This document shows, piece after piece, positions 47,137 through 57,500 of a DNA stretch of 58,472 bases (position 1 is the first letter of the stretch; the number at the start of each line of letters is the position of its first letter). A program made the translations under genes and the position numbers. Source of the DNA: Phoronis australis (Eukaryota > Phoronida > Phoronidae); NCBI GenBank assembly GCA_002633005.1, contig NMRA01001084.1, forward strand, positions 1 through 58,472. The letters run 5' to 3'. Under the pieces are notes generated by a model that saw only the letters and a list, made by a program, of their open reading frames with translations, had not been told where the DNA came from and ran no database searches.

Positions 47137-48337
47137 GTCTAGCTAAGTCTTCACTGAAGTTGACCTGTCAATATCTGGAACATAAATCGAGAGACATTCT
47201 GTTTACTCAGGATACAGTTAGATACAGCCCAAGAGAAAAATTATTTTTAAAAAATTCATAAAAGTCATGGGCCACCAATACACACTACGTTAAATCAACA
47301 AAAACAAAGAAAATGACGGAAATACAGACAAATGCACCACACAAGTCCATACAGGTGTCTTGACTTTCAGTTTCAGTGTTTTTTAAAGGACCATACGATA
47401 AACCCATGAGAACATTCATGACTATGCATGTATGTTGTTTTCCTAGTTTGATTTGGTGTATATATTTTTTGCCAAATTGGAACCTGACTAATTTACTATT
47501 CATATGCTAGTAAGTAAATTTAAAGTCTCTTTGTAGCTCAAAATCATGTTGGCACTCAGTGGTCTTTGATGTACAAAATCTCATTGGATGATTGAATTGC
47601 TTTGAAAAGTAATGCCTTCAATTGCATGTTATCTTACATACATGTGTATCAGAGATGAAAAGCATTACCTTTTTTCTAGCTACATTTTTTCAAAACTATA
47701 GCAAGAAATAACATAATTATGTATTAACTGACCTCTTCTAATGCACTTTAGAATCTAAAAATATAATATTTCAAATTTTATGTACTGGCGAATATCTGCT
47801 GTGAAGAAAATGATCTCATAGAGTAGGAAATATAAAGATCTCAAAAGGTCAAACACAAAAATAAGATAAAAAACAAACACTCTGTGATTGAAGATGCAGA
47901 GTAATAACAGAATGGATATAAAAACAAAAAGTGTAATAATCTACTTTTCAGTGTTTTGTCTTAAATATGCAAATTATTATCATGGTTAGCTATAAGGTTA
48001 CCAAAGATAAATTGTGACCTTGGCCAGTATAAGAAAACATGGCACTTGTATCGGTGAGTAGGAATGAGTGCTTAACTTATAACAGCAAAAGTAAAGTATC
48101 AAAGGACAATAACAAGGACAAACTTCATTCACAGGTCCAGTACGGGGCTTTCTGCCTTAGTATTGCCTAAGTTGCAAAAACTTAAGCAGGGTTAGACGTG
48201 CTAGATTTTGATTTAAGTTTTGTCACTAAAGTACTGTGAATAGAGTTAAAGCAAGACAGCTTGATTTAGCATGTATTTTACTATGTAGTCTCGATTTAGA
48301 AACCGGTCACTATGGGCACCGGTCTAACCCTCAGGCA

Positions 48338-48492
48338 TGTCGTAATAGCTGAGATTGCCCGACCTCGGGAATCGAACCAGCGACCCCGATTTAACCGGCG
48401 AGCGTGCTAACCATTCAGCTAATAGGCAATTGCCCGTTAGCGAGTGGCTAACAGAGGCTCATATGTGATTCACCGGAAGCACTTTCACAACA
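48338..48492 (-). repeat. 3' LTR of the miniature retrotransposon
   Basis: 155-bp long terminal repeat, the 3' copy in the element's own minus-strand orientation. In that orientation it runs TGTTGTGAAAG to CTATTACGACA. The tRNA-like segment lies at 48355-48429. It is preceded on the minus strand by the polypurine tract, as expected for the 3' LTR. Confidence 0.85.
48355..48429 (-). ncRNA. tRNA-like sequence with pol III A and B boxes inside an LTR
   Basis: A 75-nt stretch of tRNA length. On the minus strand the A box is TAGCTGAATGG (48411-48421) and the B box is GGTTCGATTCC (48368-48378), a perfect match to the GGTTCGANTCC consensus. The first bases TTGCCT pair with the last GGGCAA as an acceptor-like stem, and the D-arm region can pair. 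The T stem has mismatches and the anticodon stem is weak, so it is a decayed or derived tRNA and not a working tRNA gene. A second copy lies at 48803-48877. Transcription by pol III is inferred, not shown. Confidence 0.7.
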
Positions 48493-48536
48493 TTCCCCCC
48501 TTTCCTATCAACAAGCACGCCATCAGCCAACTAGGT

Positions 48537-48708
48537 GTACCTTACATTATGCCTGTACATGCACCTTACACCATGCCTGCACACGTACCTTACATTATGC
48601 CTGTACACGTACCTTACACCCTGTCTGTACATGCACCTTACATTATGCCTGTACATGCACCTTACATCATGCCTGCACATGCACCTTACATTATGCCTGT
48701 ACCCTACC
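48537..48708. repeat. 24-bp minisatellite inside the miniature LTR element
   Basis: About seven copies of a 24-bp unit of the type CCTTACATTATGCCTGTACA plus TGCA, with variants. It fills most of the internal region between the LTRs. Because 24 is a multiple of three, it creates open frames on both strands that are not evidence of a protein. Confidence 0.85.
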
Positions 48709-48785
48709 AACAAGCGTGCTGTCTCAGGACCCAGGGTCTATGAAGTGCTTCATCGGTATATCATCCGTTTGCCGACTACGCCAAT

Positions 48786-48940
48786 TGTCGTAATAGCCGA
48801 GATTGCCCGACCTCGGGAATCGAACCAGCAACCCCGATTTAACCGGTGAGCGTGCTAACCATTCAGCTAATAGGCAATTGCCCGTTAGCGAGTGGCTAAC
48901 AGAGGCTCATATGTGATTCACCGGAAGCACTTTCACAACA
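48786..48940 (-). repeat. 5' LTR of the miniature retrotransposon
   Basis: 155-bp copy about 98% identical to the other LTR; the visible differences are single transitions. The tRNA-like part lies at 48803-48877. The primer-binding site follows it on the minus strand after a 2-nt spacer. Confidence 0.85.
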
Positions 48941-49439
48941 GGCACCTTTATCAGCTGATAAAGCCTGAAGCCCTGAACTTCTGAACTAGGTCTAGGGTGC
49001 CTGGTGTCTAACCATCCCATATGCTTTGAAACCAATTCGTAACCTGTTGCTTATTACTGTCAGTGTACCAACTACTTACCAGAGTTTAGTTTGGAAGAGG
49101 CTACTGATGGGTTATAATGAGAGAGGAACTCCTAGAAAACGGTGTTCTAACCACAAGAAATCTAAACAAGAAGAGTACTAAACTACAGGCTCCGTGATAA
49201 CCTTTAGGTTTGCGAATGACCTAGTGCTACTAGTGTCACATGACTGCCGAGGGTGACCTCTAGCGACGGAAGGTGAAATGTGAAAACTGAAAATATATAT
49301 TCACCTGGTGAAGACATGCTCTCAGTACAGTATACCTTACACCTGCAAATAGTTATTTAAAGACAGGTTACATGACTAATCCTATACCAGCGACAGTGAA
49401 AACATGTTACTGTAAAGTTCCGTAAATAATTAAGGTCAC

Positions 49440-49570
49440 TGACCTTTGCCTATTTATCGTTAGAGGTCGCGTCGTCTAGCGCCGCCGCCATCGAGGTGAC
49501 GTTTCAGCTGTTTGGAATGCTTAGCAAGTGTCACGTTCCTCCTCCTCCAGAACGGAGATTATGATGAGTG
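49440..49570 (+). promoter_or_regulatory. Possible promoter / 5' non-coding exon of the golgin gene
   Basis: This is the most GC-rich stretch in the 4.4-kb gap, with GTCGCGTCGTCTAGCGCCGC followed by CGCCATC (a YY1-like ATGGCGGC on the minus strand) and a TGACGTTTC CRE-like site. The first coding exon at 51523 is preceded by an acceptor, so a leader exon upstream is expected. Assignment is by composition and position only. Confidence 0.3.
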
Positions 49571-49699
49571 AAATCCGCGGTTTGTTGTGCTTGATTTTAA
49601 TGATTCACTGTTAATACCCTTTAAGTTATCTTGCGTCAATGTTATAATTTGCCGTTGTTTTACTCAGTGCTGTCCACGGCACAGACTAATCTGTCTTAA

Positions 49700-49784
49700 T
49701 AATCAGCCCCTCCACGATATTATTAATAAATAATATTATAGAATCTCGTATTATACTTATAGTATATCGTGGAGGAGCTGATTA
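49700..49784. repeat. Hairpin with 21-bp arms and AT-rich loop
   Basis: TAATCAGCCCCTCCACGATA (49700 on) pairs with the reverse complement of 49764-49784, with one mismatch in 21. The 43-nt loop is almost all A/T. It could be a tiny MITE, a regulatory hairpin or an old foldback. It lies between CRYL1 copy B and the golgin gene. Confidence 0.7.
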
Positions 49785-51500
49785 AAGGTACCTGTGGTGC
49801 TGTCTGACTGTCAGTCACTGTCCTCAGTTAGACACACATAGGAAATTACACTGCGGCGTCCACACGCAGGCGTTAGTATACTAGTAACCCTTTAAAACGT
49901 TACTGGTACTCACTTCAAAATACAGCAAATAACTTCAAATGAGACATAATTGAAGTGTCTATGAAAATCAGGGTGCCATTTTGAGAAACCTGTTCATGGG
50001 CGGCGCAGCACTGAAATAAGCGGAGGACTTTAGCCCCCCAACCCTTATGGCGCGCGGCCAATGCTGTTGAAGTCCAAGGGACACATTAATCTTACAAGTT
50101 CCACCAGATATCTTCTCATGCTACTTTTTGAAGGTGCTGCCTACCACTCAAGGGGTTCGTTGAGTTTCACATTTGTAATTGCCTATCTCGCGCGATGTCA
50201 ACTGGAATACTTAGTGGTTATCACGTGCACTGAAAATGTTAACAGCAACCAAAAAGGGGAGTTGGAATTTTTTGCATAAGTCATCTTGATTCCCATGCTT
50301 CATCAAGGTTAATGCATAGTACCAGAAAGGATTGCCTTTTTAAGTGTAAAATGTATTCCGTAATCGTATTTTGGCTATGTGACCGCTTGTTTAAATTTCA
50401 TGAGATGAGATTAGTACAGCAACTGGGATTGTTGTAGTCCCTGCGTATCCGGGTAAAGGGGTTTGTGTTGCCTATTGTAGACAGTTCCACTGTCTCAACT
50501 GGCCCCAGGTATACAGTGGCAATCCCAGAGGACTGCCTTACACTGGAAGCTTTTCAATGAATTACGTATGCCTCACAATGATTAAACCATCCAAGTCATA
50601 TTGCTATAAGTACTTTTTCCACATAGTGGGACACCGCAGTAGGTGGTTGATGTGCTCAACTTTTACTTTTTTGAATCGTCTTTCGTTCAGTTGCCCAAAT
50701 TGCCAACTGGCAATTTTTATACTGCTCGTGCCTGAAGATGTGACGTATATTTTGTACCTATACATGTGCATATGCATATACATATGCATATACATACACA
50801 CATATTTATATATTATGGTTTGGCGACCTCAGTTTGTGTTTGGCGAACCTGCAGCGGCGTGACCTTCAGTAGTGGGGTTGTCAACGTCATTGTTTCCAAT
50901 ACTTTTGTATTGTGGTGTGTATTTGGCATTGGCGTGGTCTTCGATGTCATCCTTGTCCTTGGTAAAACTGTTGGTGTCCAAGCATGAGGGTCATCATCTG
51001 TGGAGATCATGATCACCCTTCAGGTGCCTCTGCTTTAGTTAGCTGAACTAAGTGTGACTAAGTGTTGCTCTTAAGAGCACTTTCATCTTGCTTCTTACGC
51101 AAGTTATAAGTAGTCTCAGCAGTGCTTGCAAAGAGGAGTGACCTGAAAGCTTATGAGCTGGGTCTGAACAAAACAATGTTATACAATTGAAACTAAACTA
51201 CTCAAAAAGCAAGATGGTGTACTATCTGTTTTGCTTCAAATTTCCCAGAAATTGTGGAAATGAACAATTTGGCCCAGTCACTGATACATGTATGATATGT
51301 TCATGTGAAACACTTGAACAAAAAATTATTGAATAGATGTATTAGAAGTGTAATTCAACATTAATTTTTTCTTTTGTTTTTAGTTACATAATTAAATATA
51401 ATAAAAAATCTGAGGCTGCTCCACTTAACACTTTGATACACTGAGTATTTCTCTTTAGATCAGAAATCATTTAATTCATCAAGACCGTTTTTTATTTAGG
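49785..51500. other. Upstream flank of the golgin first coding exon
   Basis: No gene recognised. It contains a short alternating ATGCATATACAT simple repeat at about 50764-50800. Presumably mostly the first, non-coding intron of the golgin gene. Confidence 0.4.
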
Positions 51501-51522
51501 TTATCTGACGAACTGAAGCGAC

Positions 51523-54500
51523 ATGGCTGAGTCAAGTCCAAAAGCAGGATCAAAGGTTGGTAACTATGTCCTGGTTATGACTTTCTTTATTCGTCAATTT
51601 GGGGGATTTTGTCTATGGCATTGTTGTTTCTCAAATGCATTATGGGGCGGTTGCCTGCTCGTAACCGTGCAGTGAAATCGCAGATACTCGTGGACATGTA
51701 TTCTTGATTTTTAACTTACTTCTTCGTTGGCATTTTAGGTAGTTACCAACTACATGTGATCTATTCGTGCCTTGAGAACCTTTTGTATGAAATGTTTGCT
51801 AATCCGTGTGTTATTTTGGTTGCTCACTTTTATTATTTTCCTTCCTCAGTGCACTTGAAAATTGTCAACAGTGCAGTAGATGAAATCTTTGAATCCACAA
51901 CCATACTTTGAACTACAGTTTTACACAATTTCAGACCAAAATACTCGCTAAAATTACCTTTTTATGCGCCCACATATTTATATGTGGACGCATTATGCTG
52001 TCATCTCCGTCCGTCCGGGCGGCGTCCGTCCAGCGTCTACTGCTCTATCTCCAAAACCCTTTGACATACGTTCATGAAATTTGGCACATGTGTTCCATTG
52101 ATGAATGGGACGGCATGTGCGAACTTTCGGACGGATCCAACTACCGGTGTGCCCCCTAGTGGTAATTTTAGTTTTTTTACGCTTACCTTTGTATCTTCAA
52201 AAGTCTTGAACAGATTTTCATGAAATTTGGTATGTAGGCACCTATTAGTGAGATGACGCTATCCTCCCGTTTTCAGATGGATTCAACATAGTTTGCGCCA
52301 CCTAGTGGCCATTTTTAGTGTTTTTGTGCGTCCACCCCTCTATCAACCAAACCGATCAAAGGATGATTGTGAAAATTGGCATGTATATGCTTACTATCTA
52401 GAGGACGGTTGACGATGATTTTCTGACGATTTCGACTACTGTGGCACCTCCTAGTGGCAGTTTTGTTTTTTTTGCGCCTATGGCTGTATCTCCTAAACCT
52501 TTCGCAGGATCTTTACGAAATTGTGTAAGTATATTGATATGATGTTAACAACGGAAGATGACAACTTTTGGATGGATCCGACTACCGGTGTGCCCCCTAG
52601 TGGCAATTTTAATTTTTTACACTTACCTTTGTATCTTCAAAAGTCCTTAACGGATTTTCATGAAATTTGGTATGTAGGCACCTATTAGTGAGATGACGCT
52701 ATCCTCTCGTTTTCAGATGGATTTGACATAGTTTGCGCCACCTAGTGGCCATTTTTAGTGTTTTCGAGTCTGTATTTTTGCGTCCACCCCTCTATCAACC
52801 AAACCGTTCAAAGGATGATTGTGAAAATTGGCATGTATGTGCTTACTATAAAGAAGACAGCTGACAATGATTTTCAGACGATTCTGACTACTGTGGCGCC
52901 TCCTAGTGGCAGTGTTTTTTTTTTGCGCCTATGGCTGTATCTCCTAAACCGTTCGCAGGATCTTTACGAAATTTGATAAGTGTATTTATATGATGTTAAC
53001 AACAGACGATGACGACTTTTGGACGGATCCGCCTAGCAGTGTGCCCCTAGTGGCAATTTTATTTTTTTACGTTTCCCTCTGTATCTTCACAAGTCCTTAA
53101 CGGATTTTCATGAAATTTGGTATGTAGGCACCTATTAGTGCGATGACGCTATCCTTCCGTTTTCGGATGGATTCGACATAGTTTGCGACACCCAGTGGCC
53201 ATTTTTACTGTTTTTGACGTCCACCCCTCTATCAACCAAACCGCTCTAAGTATGATTGTGAAAATTGGCATGTATGTTTTTACTATGAAGAGGACAGTTG
53301 ACGATGAATTTCCCATGACTTTGATTACTGTGCCGCCTCCTAGTGGTATTTTTTTTGCGCCCATGGCTCTATCTCCCAAACCGTTTGCCGGATCTTTACT
53401 AAATTTAGCAAGTGTATTTATGTGATGTTGACAACGGACGATGACGACTTTAGGTTGATTCTGACTACCAGTATGCCTCTAGTGGCAATTTAAGTATTTT
53501 ACATTGATCTCTGTATTTTCATAGGTCTTCAGGTGTATACTTTGTGTTACTTCGTGACTATGAAGGAAAAGTTCCAAGTAGAAATTTTGTTTCTGGTATT
53601 CTAATGCTGTGCTAATCTCGTATGTTGGTAAATTTGTTTTTAATTCTATGTTTCTGTGGTGCTTTAAGCAACTGATGTATAGGATGTGCTTGTATTATGA
53701 AGATCACTCACATTTTGCCCCTAGCCTATTGAGGAGACAATGACCATGCCTTTCCATTTTACAAAGTACAACATACTACATATATGCCCTCTACTGGCCA
53801 CTTTATGGGACGAATAAACAACCCTAGAAGGATACCGTATACGGTGCAATTGTGGGCGCATTTCAACGCTCTGCGTTGCTCTTGTTTTATTTATCAAGCT
53901 CTAACATTGTTGTGAATGCCCATAATTTTTCAAAGTACTTTCTGGTAGTAGCTTTGGTTCAGAACTTTGGAAGCTCTGAGTCAGATTCCTATGGACAGTG
54001 TCCCATTCAAGACGTGTTTGGCCAAAGATGCCCGTTTCTGCATATCCTCCATATAATTAATCAAGATTTTAGGATAAGCGTGGACATTCTGTAGACAAGT
54101 TTGGTGAGATAGGACATATGGGAAGGAAATTACTGGATCATGGTTTTGGTGGTTTTCCAGAATTTTGGCTTCAAGTTTATTAAGCTTTGGTTGAAGAGGC
54201 TCGAGGTGTTCACGTAAAACGTTTTACATTCTAGTTCTAATTTGAATCTTGATTGTTTTTAACAGTTGGACAGCCTTCCCAGAGAAGACCTGGTCAAGTT
54301 TGTTAAGAAACAGACTTTCTTACTGCAGAAAACAAAGGCAAAATGTGATGGTGAGTCTCCCACACTGTGTTAGTGTGATTGTAAAATGAACAGTAGTTAT
54401 GTTTCTCCATGTTTATTGAAAGCTTTAAAATATGAGTGTATGTCTAGAAGCTATTTTTTCATTTCGTATCATTCCTGAACAAGCTAATACACTAAAAGTT

Positions 54501-57500
54501 TTGTTGTTCCTGAACTAACGAGAAAATATACTAGCTTTGTTGTGTATTATTTATAGGCATCAACTGTCATATACTTTCCACTTAGAATACTGATTTTCCT
54601 TTTTTCAGAGTTGACGCTTCAAGTCGAATCACTTAAAAATTCAGCTGGTCATTCTCAAGATGGTTCCAGGGTAGGAATTGGTTCCCACTAGAATTGTATC
54701 AATAGACTGTGCTCTTGATCCAATCCGATTTTTAGTTACTAAAACTAAAATCGGTGCATTCCGCAAATGATCTTGCGGTGCACATGCCTATGTTTCATGC
54801 TAATGTATTTCTATGTAAGTCACAACTTAGGGGTCTTTTTGAATCGTCTCCTGAAAACACCTGCATAATTTCCTCAAATGCAACAAGGTCCCTGCGAGAT
54901 TGAAGCTGGTTGTTGAACATCATGACCTGAAACGTACCAGGTTTGGTTTCCAGCATGTGTTCTCATTAATTTATTAAGATGTTTTGTTTTCTGTCCAAGG
55001 TTAAGACTTGCATAATGTCTGGTGTGGTGTTATGCTTGATAAAGATTGTTAGTGAGCTGTGAGGTTGCCATGTTGGCTTACATATGGTTTGTAAAAACAT
55101 AAAAAATATCTGGCTCCAACATCTTGGGATACACAGGAGGTGGATCCACTCACTGTAGTCCCTGGCCAGTTTAAAATCACTGACTGCAACTTGAGATATG
55201 ACCAGACGTGTGGATAGATCATATGCTCAAAGCCACTGAAGGCATTGAGTCTTTCTTTTTGACCTATTTTTTACTGCTGGTTTGTTTGTAGACTGTTTAA
55301 ATTATCATCACACATCTCATTTTTTCTTTTCTGCTACGTTTTAGTCCACGGAAGTGTCAGAGGAGTTGTCAAAACTACAAGATGAAAATACAAGTTTACG
55401 TGCTGCTCATGAGGTGGCACAAAAGCAGTCTGCAGAGCAAATGGCAGAAATGGATGAGAAACTACAGAATGTTCTGCGGCAAAATAAGGTTTGCTGTTGT
55501 ATTAACACTGAGTCGAAATACTTTATCTTTTTATTTAGGGACCAGATTGTAAAATGACTTCTTGGCAGGTGAAGTTCTCCTGAGCAATTTGTTGAGTCAT
55601 ATTCAAAACAGCCCCGAGTTTTAGCTGGCTAAGTCTAAGTATGAAGATGGAATCTCTGGCTTATTTGTATTCACATTAGAAAAATGTCTGTGCCTATTAG
55701 TATATAGATCAAGTGAGGTCAGTTGAAGCTGAGTGGGTAGAATTCATTGCACATTTGGTGTTCTCATCAACTAAAGTTTCTGTATTTTGTCATTTAAAAA
55801 TAAATGCACAGTTAGCTAATGTCAGATAAGATCCTCAAAACAACCATCAAAGATTCTTAGTTGGCACACACCTCCAAATTCAGTCAAAAGTGTTGATGCA
55901 GCCATGAAATATAATGAGAACTGCGGACTTCCAATAGTCTCGCACTGAACTATGGGGCTTGTCTAGTAATTAGCACATTTGGATGATTCAAGATGCATGT
56001 GAAACACTGACATCAAGAGGTGATTGTGTGTTGTACATGTAGACAGTCTTTTGAGTAGTTGTGTTATGTGCCTTATTCCCAAGTGCGCTTTTTTAGGCAT
56101 GTTGGTTTAGAGTGTAAAATACAGAAATCTTGATAATCCAAGCAGGTTAAATGAATTACAGTGCCAATGAAAATGTTCGATTTTTAGAGACTTCACCTTC
56201 AGTTTTTTAAATTTTGTCATGGTTTGCATCTGACAGGCCATGGAAGAAGAAATCGAATGTCTGAAAATGAAAGATACGACACTTACGTCTACTTTACAAT
56301 GCATGCAAGAGGAACAAGGACGGTGGGCTGAGGAAAGTCAAGTAGGTTTACAATGTTAAATCTTTGTGGCAATAGTTGCAGAACTTTTTGCCAGGTAATT
56401 CTTTCAAATATTGCTTGATACTGATATTCCTAAGTCCATTACAAGAACAATAAATATATATAAATATCTGAATCCTCAAAGACGAAAATATTTTTTACTT
56501 CTTCTTAAGATGTCTCATAATCATTTATAATTACACATCATTTTTCTAAAAATTATATGTTGCACTTTGCTTTAATTGCAAATTTCTAAGAAAACCTAAG
56601 TGGCAGTTGACGTCGTGTAATGGAGCAATGACACTGGCTTTAAAGATGTATTTGCATGTATAAAAGGAACTTAAGGGCAATGCTATTTGAACACCATCTA
56701 TGCTAAACGAAGTGCAGTTGTATTCATTGACAACTTGTAAATGTGAAAACAAAAAATTCTGCAAATAGGTGATCTTTGCACTTATGACGTACCGCATTAT
56801 ACAGTGTTGTTCTCCAACACCACGTCACAATACTTACTGGACACAGTTGACTGATTTACGGCAGATCATTTTCGACACAAAACTCGTTCCTAAAAAATTT
56901 GGCAATTTTCAGCGTACTTCATATTCACATCGTCGCTTTATGTTGTGTGTCTAACTAATTTGACCAAGCAATCGCAGAAATAAGGAATTAGCGTGCAAGT
57001 TCTCCGTTAAGAATTTATTAGAAATGAATGCCTTTGTGTCTTATTTTTTCTCCAATATAGGCACATACCAATATTTTGGGTTGTTGACTTATAACATTCA
57101 TGAATGTAATTACATTTGCATCTAGAATCCTATCTTTCCATGAAAATGGAAACCACATTAGGCCCACTATTGTGACATGAATGTACGCAATGAATAGACG
57201 CGAGTGTCGAGTAACGGACAGTAGAAAGCTGCATACAAATATTCTACTGTGAACATCGTCAAAATATTTAATGTATTTCAGTGGAAAGAAAGCCCTTCAT
57301 AATTACAGACACTTGTATTGCAGGAATGGAAAGATCAAGTTGAAGTCCTCACATTAGCCAGAGACAATGCTTTGGATGCGCTGAAGGCCATGCAGGTTTC
57401 CAAGTCAGAGTCGGATAGAGCTGATGACAACAATAGCAAGGAAGAGATAGATCATTTGAATAGGCTCCTTGAGGTAACTCCTTGTAAAAGCTCTTGGACA

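Larger units (their letters stand above)
16250..47330. repeat. Tandem duplication of the CRYL1 locus
   Basis: Unit 1 is about 16250-30150 and unit 2 about 35650-47330. Homology begins downstream of the last exon: GTCACATCCACTAGTTGTTT near 16300 against GTCACATGTAGTAGTTGTTT near 35717. It continues through all exons and parts of introns to just upstream of exon 1 (AGCTGGAACATAAATTATAA near 29925 against ATCTGGAACATAAATCGAGA near 47170). Introns have diverged by insertions and deletions except one tract in intron 3. Confidence 0.8.
48338..48940 (-). mobile_element. Miniature LTR retrotransposon (TRIM-like) with tRNA-like sequence in its LTRs
   Basis: Two 155-bp direct repeats (48338-48492 and 48786-48940) differ at about three sites. 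They begin TGT and end ACA, and are flanked by the 4-bp duplication GGCA (48334-48337 and 48941-48944). Read on the minus strand, 2 nt after the 5' LTR comes TGGCGTAGTCGGCA (48770-48783), complementary to the 3' end of a tRNA-Ser ending TGCCGACTACG-CCA. The polypurine tract AGGAAAGGGGGGAA (48493-48506) directly abuts the 3' LTR. The 293-bp internal region has no gene and is mostly a 24-bp minisatellite. Every structural hallmark of an LTR retrotransposon is present without any coding capacity, so it would depend on proteins from another element. The near-identity of the LTRs implies a recent insertion. Confidence 0.88.

Noticed and set aside
48444-48849. Open frames with MPVHAPYIMP-like or YLTLCLYMHL-like repeats
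   Set aside because: They are produced by a 24-bp minisatellite (a multiple of three) inside a non-coding LTR element, open on both strands and in several frames.
48355-48877. Two genuine tRNA genes
   Set aside because: T-stem and anticodon-stem mismatches, and location inside 155-bp terminal repeats with PBS and PPT, show they are tRNA-like parts of an LTR element.
50764-50815. Possible regulatory palindromes ATGCATATACATATGCATAT
   Set aside because: Simple alternating repeat with no further context.
52758-53425. Repeated frames with PSINQT---VKIGMYV---TVAPPSG, also seen at 42022-42650 and elsewhere
   Set aside because: Translations of the 440-bp tandem repeat. They recur on either strand with stops and frame changes, so they are repeat shadows and not a gene.
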